Assembly: GCF_029577735.1 (NCBI RefSeq)
Contig: NZ_JARQTO010000001.1
Location: forward strand, 186,001 to 250,000
Direction of reading: 5' to 3'
DNA from: Exercitatus varius
GTDB taxonomy: Bacteria > Pseudomonadota > Gammaproteobacteria > Enterobacterales > Pasteurellaceae
Length of the DNA stretch: 64,000 nt
Part shown: in pieces, positions 25,117 to 33,189 of the stretch
How positions within the stretch are numbered: the first letter of the stretch is position 1
Layout: every line of letters starts with the position of its first letter
Position numbers and translations under genes: made by a program
The notes under the pieces: model-generated
Told to the model about the DNA's origin: nothing
The model's input: the letters and a program-made list of their open reading frames with translations, nothing else
Databases searched by the model: none

Positions 25117-25944
25117 ATGTTACAACAAGCCAAACAACGTATTGAACAGGCGGATTTTATTGTGATTGGTGCAGGCGCAGGCTTTTCTGCGGCGGCAGGT
25201 TTAACGTACAGCGGCGAGCGGTTTACCCAACGTTTTCAGCCGTTTATCCAGCGTTACGGTATGCAGGATATGTATTCCGCGGCGTTCTATCCCTTTGAAA
25301 CGGAAGAAGAAAAATGGGCGTATTGGGCGGAGCATATTTGGGCGAATCGTTTTGAGCCGTCTGCATTGCCCTTGTATCAACAGCTTCTTACTTTGGTGAA
25401 AGACAAAAACTATTTTGTGATTACCACCAACGTGGACAGCCAGTTTGCCAAAGCAGGCTTTGACCCGGACAAAATTTTTGAAGTGCAAGGCAATTACGGC
25501 GAGTTGCAATGCGCCAAGCCGTGCCATTCTCAGGTTTACGACAATGAAACGCTGGTGCAAAAATGGCGTTCGCAACAAAAAAATTGTCAAATTCCTACCG
25601 CACTTGTGCCGAAATGTCCGGTATGCGGCGGAAAAATGGCAATGCATTTACGAAGCGATCATCATTTTGTCGAACCGGAACAATGGCACGCCGCTCAACA
25701 GCGTTATGCGGAATTTGCCGGGCAAGCCATGCAGGGCAACAGCGTGTATCTGGAGCTCGGGGTCGGCTTTAACACGCCGAGCATTATTCGTTATCCTTTT
25801 GAACAGATGACCTACCGCAATTCGCAGGCAATGCTGATCCGCTTAAATCGAGATCACCCCGAAGGTTTTACGGAAACGGCGAAACAGACAATCGCCTTGA
25901 CCCAAGATCCGAACGAGATTTTAAGCCATTGGTTGCAGGAGTAA
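25117..25944 (+). CDS. Class-M-like sirtuin (SirTM), protein ADP-ribosyltransferase candidate
   Basis: A 275-residue SIR2-fold protein. The NAD-binding GAGAGFSAAAGLTYSG (about residues 17-32), TTNVDSQFAKAG (in place of canonical TQNIDGLH) and the Zn ribbon pairs (CAKPCH, then CPVCGG) are visible. The catalytic-His position reads EVQGNYG, with Gln where deacetylating sirtuins have His. That exchange and the Zn-macrodomain gene next door are hallmarks of class M sirtuins, which ADP-ribosylate proteins rather than deacetylate. The ATG at 25117 follows CGGGAGG. GcvH-like and lipoate-ligase partners of the Gram-positive systems are absent from the window, so the target is unknown. Confidence 0.85.
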   Translation: MLQQAKQRIEQADFIVIGAGAGFSAAAGLTYSGERFTQRFQPFIQRYGMQDMYSAAFYPFETEEEKWAYWAEHIWANRFEPSALPLYQQLLTLVKDKNYFVITTNVDSQFAKAGFDPDKIFEVQGNYGELQCAKPCHSQVYDNETLVQKWRSQQKNCQIPTALVPKCPVCGGKMAMHLRSDHHFVEPEQWHAAQQRYAEFAGQAMQGNSVYLELGVGFNTPSIIRYPFEQMTYRNSQAMLIRLNRDHPEGFTETAKQTIALTQDPNEILSHWLQE

Positions 25945-25946
25945 AA

Positions 25947-26693
25947 ATGAACAATAAATTGGATTACCTTATTCACTATCTTGATCCGACGATTGATATT
26001 CCCACATCAACAACGGAAAAACGTCAACTGTTGCGGGCCTTGATGAACATTCGTCCGCCGCAAGTAGAAACGGCGGAATTTTTGGCAGTGCAAGATCAGT
26101 TTTTACAGCAAGAAGTGGCGGAAAAAGGCGTGGTGTCGCTGGCGGATTTAACGCCTATTCAACCGCAGATTTACCTATGGCAAGGCGACATTGCAAGGCT
26201 CAAAGTGGGGGCAATTGTGAATGCAGCAAATAGCCAGCTGCTCGGCTGCTTTCACCCTTTGCACGCCTGTATCGACAACGCTATTCACTCGCAAGCAGGC
26301 GTGCAACTTCGCCTTGCCTGTGCCGAATTGATGGCAAAACAAGGACATTTAGAACCCACAGGGCAAGCAAAAATCACCCCGGCGTTTAACTTGCCGTCCG
26401 ATTACGTTTTGCACACTGTGGGGCCGATTATCAGCGGTGCGTTATCGGCAAAAGATTGCGAATTGCTCGCTGGCTGCTATCGTTCCTGCCTTGAACTCGC
26501 CCGACAGCACGGCATTGAGAGTGTCGCCTTTTGTTGTATCAGCACCGGCGAATTTAGTTTCCCCAACCAACCCGCCGCCGAAATCGCCGTGCAAACCGTC
26601 AAAACCTTTTTAGCCGACAACCCGCAAATGAAAGTGGTGTTTAATGTATTTAAGGACGTGGATTGGGAGATTTATCGGGGATTGTTGGGGTAG
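25947..26693 (+). CDS. Zn-type macrodomain, ADP-ribose hydrolase candidate
   Basis: A 248-residue protein with an N-terminal helical extension and a macrodomain from about residue 80. IVNAANSQLLGCFHPLHACIDN carries the ADP-ribose Asn/Ala/Asn motif and the Cys/His cluster of zinc macrodomains, and SVAFCCISTGEFSFPN is the distal phosphate loop. Such enzymes remove ADP-ribose added by SirTM. Coupled 2 bases after the sirtuin stop. The last 126 bases (26568-26693) are duplicated at 30136-30270 beyond an inserted two-gene unit. Confidence 0.88.
   Translation: MNNKLDYLIHYLDPTIDIPTSTTEKRQLLRALMNIRPPQVETAEFLAVQDQFLQQEVAEKGVVSLADLTPIQPQIYLWQGDIARLKVGAIVNAANSQLLGCFHPLHACIDNAIHSQAGVQLRLACAELMAKQGHLEPTGQAKITPAFNLPSDYVLHTVGPIISGALSAKDCELLAGCYRSCLELARQHGIESVAFCCISTGEFSFPNQPAAEIAVQTVKTFLADNPQMKVVFNVFKDVDWEIYRGLLG
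26568..26693 (+). repeat. Direct repeat copy 1: 3' end of macrodomain gene
   Basis: This part of the intact macrodomain gene recurs at 30136-30270 with about ten substitutions in 126 bases. The repeats bracket the PIN-like and ankyrin genes. Confidence 0.85.
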
Positions 26694-26898
26694 GTTGGTG
26701 GAAAAGTGCGGTGGGATTTTGATGATTTTTTGTAAGTAGAAATAAAGCATGAGTTTCTATATTCGTTATGATAAAAATACTATCTGAAATAATGTGTTAG
26801 GTGATGTTGGTGGAGGGTGTACATCTCATTTCATTTTCCTGTTAACCGGATTTTCTACGATATACATATTGAAAAACGACTATTTACAGGAAAAAACA

Positions 26899-27486
26899 AT
26901 GAAGCACTATCTTATTGATTATGAAAATATCCAGCCTGACAATTTTAATCGGCTCAATCCGGGTAACTGTCATATTTGGTTGTTTGTCGGTAAAGCTCAA
27001 ACGACTTTGCCTATAGGCTTTATGCAAACGCAAGCGTATTTTGGAAATGCATTTCATATTGTTCAGATTCCGAAAAGCGGTCGAAATGCATTAGATTTTG
27101 TTTTAGCAACCGAAATAGGACGAATTACGAAAGATTATCCTCAATCTGAAATCGTCATCATCTCTAAAGATAAGGGATTTGATGTATTGATTGACTATTA
27201 TAGTAAGCAACACTTTGTCAGAAGCATTCGGCGTGTCTCACATGTTAAACATATTCAAGCAGATTCACTTTGTGAGAAAAAGCGTATTCCGATTCACCAA
27301 ATAATGGATTACGTATTTTTTCCGAAAGTGCAAAAATATTATCAGAAACTGCCTGAAAGATACGTTCCCAAAAACGAACAATCGTTACATAATTTTATTC
27401 AAAATATCTTGTGTTCCGAATTACGGAATTTTGATGAAATACACAAACAAAACGTATGCCAACAGTTAGCAACTTATTTAATTTAA
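26899..27486 (+). CDS. PIN-like (PIN_7/NYN-type) nuclease-fold protein
   Basis: A 195-residue protein. It opens HYLIDYENIQPDNF, giving the Asp and Asn of NYN/PIN active sites, then FVGKAQTTL, KSGRNALDFVLATEIGRI with the second Asp, and IVIISKDKGFDVLID with the third acidic cluster. This four-element pattern fits the PIN-like domain of probable metal-dependent RNases. The C-terminal 75 residues form a separate helical tail. The ATG at 26899 follows ACAGGAAAAAAC. The ankyrin gene begins 12 bases after the stop, so both are one transcript. No antitoxin-like small gene is upstream. Nuclease activity is inferred. Confidence 0.75.
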   Translation: MKHYLIDYENIQPDNFNRLNPGNCHIWLFVGKAQTTLPIGFMQTQAYFGNAFHIVQIPKSGRNALDFVLATEIGRITKDYPQSEIVIISKDKGFDVLIDYYSKQHFVRSIRRVSHVKHIQADSLCEKKRIPIHQIMDYVFFPKVQKYYQKLPERYVPKNEQSLHNFIQNILCSELRNFDEIHKQNVCQQLATYLI

Positions 27487-27498
27487 AAGGAAATCATC

Positions 27499-30057
27499 AT
27501 GAGTTTTTTGCCCAATCCTGAAACCGTATTACTGCATTTTTATCAATGGGCAGGCGGTTTATCGCAAGCAAGTGTTATTAAGCAACGTTTTATTTCTCAT
27601 GATATGCAGCTGGTTAAATACCAAGATTTTTTTAAAAAATTATTGGACGGTTTTGCCGAGCAATTTGAGTGGGAAACTGAACAAGCTGCAATTTTTCAGT
27701 TTTATTTTCTGCAATTTGCACATCAATTAGATGGGTTTAACCAAAAAATTCACAGCTACCGTGCCAATGAGCAACAGGTAAATTGGGAAGTATTGGCGCG
27801 CTTTCATTTGCCACAATTAGGCAGGTGGTGTGCTTTGTTGATGAATGATGAAGAATTATCAATGGACTGGGTTGAATTGTTGCCTAAATACGATACGCAA
27901 AAACAATGCTTAATGTTGCCTGTGACATCGGCAATGAATTGGTTGCTAGCACATTATGGCGACAGCATTGACGCATTGGCAAGCGACCGCTGTGAGCAAT
28001 TCCCCTATCAACATTTTAAAGAAAAAGAGAGTGTATTGCGCACTTTACACCACTGGAAGGCGGGTAAATTACCTGATGCCACAACTATTCGAGAATATTT
28101 TCCTGATGAATGGCAATTGAGGTTTCAAAGTGATAATCCGCCAACCATGCGTCAAATTCGGCAACGATTTTTGCTAGCTAGATTGATTCAGGCAGCCTTT
28201 CAAAAAGCACATGCATATTTTTCGCCTAATTCAGATATTACTTCATCGGATTTACATGAAAATAAAGCGTGGCAATTGGTTTATATTGGAAAATATATTT
28301 TTGATTTAACGGTATTTTCATGCCAAAAATTTGCAGATGAACATTGTGCGGAACAATGGTTTGAGGAGCAATTAGGCGATTATGGTAAGGCTGTTTTTGC
28401 CAGTGTTTTAACAAGTAATAGTAATGATGAAATCATGGCAAGGGTAAAATCTCAATTTCCTAATTTACCGGAGAATTTTTCTAATAAGACGGATAATGTC
28501 CAATCGTTAACCCGTTATTTAATGACGTTAAATGGGGATGAACCATTACTTGATTTTTTTCATATTGATCCGCAAACCAATCAGTTAATACAGCAACAAA
28601 GAATATCGGTTTACCAACAATATAAACGTGATGGAAAAGCATATTTGACGGCTTGTTTGGCTCTTAATCCTATAACAGCCAAAGCATTCGGTATTTCCCC
28701 GCAACCGGAAAAAGTAATTGCCGATTGCGATAGTTTAACTGTAATTAAAGGATTGTTAGATAGCGGTTTATTTTTACATAACAAGAAAATCAGCCGTTTG
28801 TTAATTGAACGAGCCGAAAAATTGAGCCAAGCCCCCGATGATGTATCATTTGTGATAAAAGCACGACTACACCGCTATTTATATACTGATCAACGACGTA
28901 ATGACAAACATGCCGCTGCAAGTGTGAAACAATTATTGGAACAAGCATTAAGGCATCCGTGCGCGCAATTTTCACAAGCACAATTATTGAATTATCAAGC
29001 ACGAGATGCGTTATCACGCAATGATTTTGCCGCTGCCAAACAATTTTATCGTCAGGCATTAGATGCTTCTAAAACAGGTTGTTATGGTGATTGGCGCGGG
29101 CGTGTCGGGTTGGATTTATTGGCATTGGAAACGTTTGACCGTAAATTAGTGCCTAATAATCACGAAACTTATTATCGTGATATGCTTGCTGGCGGTGTAT
29201 TTAACTGTTTTATAAAAGTGGATTTACCTGATTCATTAGAAGATACGGTGGAAGAATTATTGTTGCAAGATAATCATTGGGAAACACTTTATCAACCCTA
29301 TTATGGTTTTGAAAATCAACGTATTAAAATGGATAAAGATAATGCAACGATTATCCAGACTTTTTTCAAACTGATTTCTGATGAACCGTTTATTGAACAA
29401 AAAGCAGTTGATTGGATTTTGCAACATAAAAAGATTTTAGCCAAATCATTACCAAGTGTAGAAGGTGGTAATCCGTTAATGATGTTGCTTAAACTGATTA
29501 GCCAATTACAAAAACATCATGATATAGCCAATCAGCAAGAAATCGGCAAAATGATTTTCGCGATGCGGCGCGCGGCTTTATTGTTGGTTAAATATGCACC
29601 TGAAAGTTTAAATAATCGGGATTTTAAACAGCAAAATCCGCTTATTTTTCCATCTGAGTGGGCGGATTATGAGTTGATTGAATTAATGTTGCAACAAGGT
29701 TCACGCCCTGATACGTTGGATTATCAAGGTATGACGCCGTTACATGCCATTATCAAAACCCATTCACAAGCATGCTTGGATTTAATGTTAGCAGTCAATC
29801 CTGATTTAACAGTCAAAACAACAGATGGGCAAACGCTACTTCATACCGCAGCCAAAGTTGGTAATTCGTATGCAGTAGAAATATTGTTAAAGCGACAACC
29901 TGAGTTGCAAAATGTGCGTGATTGTCATGATCATACGGCATTGGAGCAAGCAAAACGGGTTTTGGCTAATTCGGATTATTGGTGGAGTGTAACCAGTAGC
30001 ATACAAAAGCCATTATCACAACATCATTGGCAACTGATTATAGATAAGTTATCTTGA
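27499..30057 (+). CDS. Large ankyrin-repeat protein of unknown function
   Basis: An 852-residue protein, predicted cytoplasmic. The first 700 residues are helical and show no family I recognise; around 460-560 they have a TPR-like character (HPCAQFSQAQLLNYQARDAL, NDFAAAKQFYRQALDASK). The last 130 residues hold ankyrin repeats (LDYQGMTPLHAIIKTHSQ, TTDGQTLLHTAAKVGNSYAV, CHDHTALEQAK). It is paired with the PIN-like gene. The A/T-rich composition and the exact Neisseriaceae-type 12-mer at 28187-28198 differ from its neighbours and suggest transfer. Not assigned a function. Confidence 0.75.
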   Translation: MSFLPNPETVLLHFYQWAGGLSQASVIKQRFISHDMQLVKYQDFFKKLLDGFAEQFEWETEQAAIFQFYFLQFAHQLDGFNQKIHSYRANEQQVNWEVLARFHLPQLGRWCALLMNDEELSMDWVELLPKYDTQKQCLMLPVTSAMNWLLAHYGDSIDALASDRCEQFPYQHFKEKESVLRTLHHWKAGKLPDATTIREYFPDEWQLRFQSDNPPTMRQIRQRFLLARLIQAAFQKAHAYFSPNSDITSSDLHENKAWQLVYIGKYIFDLTVFSCQKFADEHCAEQWFEEQLGDYGKAVFASVLTSNSNDEIMARVKSQFPNLPENFSNKTDNVQSLTRYLMTLNGDEPLLDFFHIDPQTNQLIQQQRISVYQQYKRDGKAYLTACLALNPITAKAFGISPQPEKVIADCDSLTVIKGLLDSGLFLHNKKISRLLIERAEKLSQAPDDVSFVIKARLHRYLYTDQRRNDKHAAASVKQLLEQALRHPCAQFSQAQLLNYQARDALSRNDFAAAKQFYRQALDASKTGCYGDWRGRVGLDLLALETFDRKLVPNNHETYYRDMLAGGVFNCFIKVDLPDSLEDTVEELLLQDNHWETLYQPYYGFENQRIKMDKDNATIIQTFFKLISDEPFIEQKAVDWILQHKKILAKSLPSVEGGNPLMMLLKLISQLQKHHDIANQQEIGKMIFAMRRAALLLVKYAPESLNNRDFKQQNPLIFPSEWADYELIELMLQQGSRPDTLDYQGMTPLHAIIKTHSQACLDLMLAVNPDLTVKTTDGQTLLHTAAKVGNSYAVEILLKRQPELQNVRDCHDHTALEQAKRVLANSDYWWSVTSSIQKPLSQHHWQLIIDKLS
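28187..28198 (-). other. Neisseriaceae-type DNA uptake sequence (sim dialect) in ankyrin gene
   Basis: TTCAGGCAGCCT, the complement of AGGCTGCCTGAA, exact match to the dialect known from Simonsiella-type Neisseriaceae. Confidence 0.6.
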
Positions 30058-30135
30058 GTTATTTCACTCTGATCGAGCATTGGCAGAATAAACATCTTGA
30101 CAGAGTTGAAGTTAAAAAGCCTGTTTGCATCGGTC

Positions 30136-30270
30136 TTTCCCAACCAACCCGCCGCCGAAATTGCCGTACGAACCGTCAAAGCCTTTTTAGCCGACAACCC
30201 GCAAATGAAGGTGGTATTTAATGTATTTAAAGACGTGGATTGGGAGATTTATCGGGCGTTGTTGGGTTAA
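30136..30270 (+). pseudogene. 3' remnant of a second macrodomain gene (direct repeat copy 2)
   Basis: In frame it reads NQPAAEIAVRTVKAFLADN then KVVFNVFKDVDWEIYRALLG and a TAA stop, the C-terminal 43 residues of the macrodomain at 25947. It is about 92% identical in DNA to 26568-26693. The join to unrelated sequence is at about 30136. It is followed by the same type of uptake-signal flank as the intact gene. Confidence 0.9.
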
Positions 30271-30347
30271 AAAGTGCGGTCAAATTTTTAAAAGTTTTTT
30301 TGCAAGTGAAAACTCGCTCAAAATCTACCGCACTTTTTGCCGTTTAA

Positions 30348-30716
30348 TCAATGTGATGCTGGTGATGTGATAAAAACTAAGCAAAGCAAGATTAGAGCAA
30401 TACCAGACCAACCTTGTGAAGTTAAGCGTTCATTGACCACCAATACGGCAAGTAATGCCGCCACAACGGGTTCAAACAGCGTAATCGTAATGGCGGTGCT
30501 GGCGTTAATGCGAGCCAAACCGTAGCGAAAGCAAAGGTAACCTAAAAACATTGGAACGGTTGCCATATACAAACCGACGGCAAAATTATTCCAGGATGCC
30601 AATAACGGCGTACCGGTCCACAATAAGACGGGTAAAAGAAATACGGCGCCCAAGTCAAATGTTGCGGCAATGAATACCGCCAATAATCCGCTAAATGAAG
30701 ATGGGATGCCTGTCAT
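30348..30716 (-). pseudogene. C-terminal half of an EamA/DMT transporter
   Basis: About 122 residues with four hydrophobic helices, ending FEPVVAALLAVLVVNERLTS, the C-terminal EamA signature (Pro in helix, Glu-Arg after). Complete DMT/EamA exporters have ten helices and nearly 300 residues. On the minus strand an in-frame TAA stands a few codons before the apparent ATG, and no N-terminal half is present at 30717-31012, which holds only a degenerate uptake-signal dyad and the next operator. So this is a truncated remnant. Confidence 0.8.
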
Positions 30717-30911
30717 ATTTGTCCCTTAGAATGCAACGGTGAGATTCTATCAGCGGAAATCGGAACATGAAAATATCGAAAAAGTGCGAGAAGATTTCGG
30801 CACGTTTTTTCATTTGCAGCATTGGGAGGAAATACCACCGTTTTTTGACGGTTTTGAAAAAATCCAAAAATTAATCATTTATAAATCAATGAGTTAAAAA
30901 ATATTTTCAAG

Positions 30912-30959
30912 CTTACATTTTTGTAAGTACTTTTAAAAAGTAAGTTTTGAATATATACT
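30912..30959 (+). promoter_or_regulatory. HxlR-type operator and promoter, copy D
   Basis: CTTACATTTTTGTAAG (30912-30927), then TACTTTTAAAAAGTAAG and TATACT at 30954-30959, in front of the NAD(P)H-binding gene at 31013. No HxlR gene is adjacent here. Confidence 0.75.
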
Positions 30960-31012
30960 GCGACACATCAGCCAATCGGCAATCTTAATCAACTTAACAA
31001 AAGGAAAACAAC

Positions 31013-31672
31013 ATGAAAAAAATCGCAGTAATCGGCGCAACAGGTTATGTAGGCGGCGCAGTAGTGGCGGAATTAGCCAATCGTGGTCATCAGGTAACGG
31101 CGTTTGCGCGCAATATCGACAAAGTGGCAAAAGCGGACAACGTAAAAGCGGTCAGTTTTGATGTGAATGCGGCAAATTTTGCCGAGCAGTTAAAAGGGTT
31201 TGACGCGGTGGTCAGCGCGTTTAATCCGGGTTGGACAAACCCGAATATCGCCGAAGATTTCACCCGCGGCGCCAATTCGATTATCGCAGCGGCAAAAGCG
31301 GCGCAAGTGCCTTATTTATTGGTGGTCGGCGGTGCGGGCAGTTTGTATGTTGCGCCGAATGTACAACTGATTGACACGGACGCCTTTCCGAAGGAAATTT
31401 TTGCCGGTGCCAATGCGGCGCGTAATTTGCTTAATGACTTGCGTGATCGTCGTGATGTCAATTGGGCGTTTATTTCTCCGCCGGCATTATTAGGTGCCGA
31501 CGCGGGATTTAGCGAAGATCGCACGGGCGAATACCGTTTAGGCGGCGACGATTTGCTGATGGACGGCGATGCGCCGGCGGGGATCAGCGTGGCGGATTTA
31601 GCCATTGCCATTGCTGATGACGCGGAAAAACAGGCACACTTGTTTAAGCGTTTTACGGTGGCGAAAAAGTAG
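31013..31672 (+). CDS. NAD(P)H-binding oxidoreductase (paralogue 2)
   Basis: A 219-residue Rossmann protein with IAVIGATGYVGGAVVAELA at the N terminus. Protein sequence differs from the copy at 20188 at only about twenty positions, while the DNA differs more, mostly at third positions and with a higher GC share here. That pattern suggests separate arrivals from related species rather than a recent in-place duplication. It shares the operator, -10 and leader with the paralogue. Followed by a USS dyad (31688-31733). Confidence 0.88.
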   Translation: MKKIAVIGATGYVGGAVVAELANRGHQVTAFARNIDKVAKADNVKAVSFDVNAANFAEQLKGFDAVVSAFNPGWTNPNIAEDFTRGANSIIAAAKAAQVPYLLVVGGAGSLYVAPNVQLIDTDAFPKEIFAGANAARNLLNDLRDRRDVNWAFISPPALLGADAGFSEDRTGEYRLGGDDLLMDGDAPAGISVADLAIAIADDAEKQAHLFKRFTVAKK

Positions 31673-31733
31673 TTTGAAATAACGTAAAGTGCGGTCGAAT
31701 TTGCAACAGTTTTTGCAAAGGCGACCGCCTGTA

Positions 31734-32600
31734 TCACGCCACTTCCACCCTTTTCCCAATATCTTTCAATTTCGACAATTCTTCCACTAATCTTGGTGCG
31801 TCATCTAGGCTGATGGCGAAAGTCCAGAGATAAGTAATCACCGCATAAATATGCCCGGCGGTCACGCCTTGTTTGAGGGTGAGTAGCGTGAGCGTGATGC
31901 CGAATAGCACCGCCATGGCGATGCCGATGGCGAGAAAGCTTAACGCTTCACGGTTGGAAATCAGGACACGCAATTTTTCCACCAAGCCGTAATGTTTCAT
32001 CAGTTCGCGATTTTGGGCACGTTTGACGCAATCCACTTCTTTTTCAAGGCGGTTGTTGAGTTTGAAGTAGAGCAGGTCGTTCACTTTAACATAACGCGGC
32101 AAAATCAAGCCGAAACAGACGACAATCGCTAATGCCACCACGCCCGACCAAAATTCGATTAACAGCAACATTGCCACTGCGCCTAAAATGGAAAAAATCG
32201 AGGTGATCAGTGTCGGCAAATGATGTTCAAAGAAATTCACAAATTCACGGGACAATGCCACGCGAGCACTGGTGGTCGAGGTGTCAATGCCTTTAATCCG
32301 TTGATTGAGAATCACCGGTACGGCAAGTTCCGTGTAAATGCGAGTGAACGCACGTGTGTCCACCGCACGGCGCGCCGAGCCTACGCTCCAAATAATCAAG
32401 ACCGTTAAAGCATAAGCCAGTGCGGAAACCAGTTGCCCGTTTAACACCGCATTCACCGCAAAACTGCCTACCAGCGGATAGGTTAGCAACAAAATATTCT
32501 CTGCCGCCACCAAACCGAAAGTCGCCAGTAAGCGTTTTTTATGTTGTTTGGCAATGTACTTTAAGGTTTTTGCCATTGTCGGTTGTGTGTTTATATTCAT
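31734..32600 (-). CDS. ABC exporter six-TM domain protein without ATPase domain
   Basis: A 288-residue ABC type-1 exporter transmembrane domain. Six hydrophobic stretches are visible from about residue 28 to 275, but there is no Walker A, signature or Walker B, so the protein is a membrane-domain-only subunit. Relatives annotated as ABC transporter six-transmembrane-domain proteins exist; the ATPase partner would have to be elsewhere. Its start overlaps the stop of the upstream MarR gene by 4 bases (ATGA), so both are one operon. Confidence 0.8.
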   Translation of the reverse strand: MNINTQPTMAKTLKYIAKQHKKRLLATFGLVAAENILLLTYPLVGSFAVNAVLNGQLVSALAYALTVLIIWSVGSARRAVDTRAFTRIYTELAVPVILNQRIKGIDTSTTSARVALSREFVNFFEHHLPTLITSIFSILGAVAMLLLIEFWSGVVALAIVVCFGLILPRYVKVNDLLYFKLNNRLEKEVDCVKRAQNRELMKHYGLVEKLRVLISNREALSFLAIGIAMAVLFGITLTLLTLKQGVTAGHIYAVITYLWTFAISLDDAPRLVEELSKLKDIGKRVEVA

Positions 32601-33043
32601 TCTTTTTCTATTTCTGTTAAGTCAATTTGTTGGCGACAGGTTGCGCAAAATTCCGCCATCAGTGAGAACAGTTGTTCGGTTTTTTTCTTGCCGAAAAGGG
32701 CAAAGGTTTTTTCGCTGAGTTGGTTGGTTGCCGTCCACACCGGTTCTGCCTGCGCCTTGCCGGTTTCGGTTAAACGCATGATTTTTTCCCGTTTATCCAC
32801 CGCACTTTCGCTAAACTCAATCCAGCCTTTTTCTTTGTATTCCTTACAAATGTTGAACACCGTCTGTTTCGGCAAATGCCATTCGTCACAAATAAACTTT
32901 TGCGTACATTGCCCGTTTTCTGCAGAAGCCAGCGAATACAACACCGCATAATGGTTATAACCCAGACCGAGCTTATTAATCCATGCGTCCATTGTGGCGT
33001 CCATTTCGCTGATTTGCTGACCTAATTTATCGAAGTTGCTCAT
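32597..33043 (-). CDS. MarR-family repressor
   Basis: A 148-residue MarR protein. Winged-helix elements are NHYAVLYSLASAENGQCTQK, FICDEWHLPKQTVFNICKEY and GWIEFSESAVDKREKIMRLT. It diverges from the RND adaptor at 33190. A dyad around 33105-33132 and related AGTCTTAAAA half-sites before the pump at 36173 suggest that it controls both, along with its own operon with the ABC membrane protein. Confidence 0.9.
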   Translation of the reverse strand: MSNFDKLGQQISEMDATMDAWINKLGLGYNHYAVLYSLASAENGQCTQKFICDEWHLPKQTVFNICKEYKEKGWIEFSESAVDKREKIMRLTETGKAQAEPVWTATNQLSEKTFALFGKKKTEQLFSLMAEFCATCRQQIDLTEIEKE

Positions 33044-33104
33044 GTTTTTTGTCCTAAAAATGACTATGTAAGTGCGGTTATTTTAGCGAAAGAAAATTAA
33101 AAGG

Positions 33105-33157
33105 CAAGTAAATTAGTCTTAAAAATTACTTGATTTGGTCTTAAATATAACTATAAT
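33105..33157 (+). promoter_or_regulatory. Probable MarR operator and adaptor promoter
   Basis: CAAGTAA (33105-33111) and TTACTTG (33126-33132) flank TTAGTCTTAAAAA. A -10 TATAAT is at 33152-33157. AGTCTTAAAA-type half-sites recur at 36121-36168 before the pump gene. Confidence 0.6.
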
Positions 33158-33189
33158 GCGACAAAAATTAGTCATTTATGGGACTTAAA

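Noticed and set aside
26794..26898. Longer start for the PIN-like gene
   Set aside because: The extension has no family similarity and the ATG at 26899 has a good ribosome site and begins directly at the domain.
24700..30270. CRISPR array, integrase or transposase near the sirtuin/PIN-ankyrin region
   Set aside because: No spaced repeats and no recombinase-like protein were found there or elsewhere in the window.
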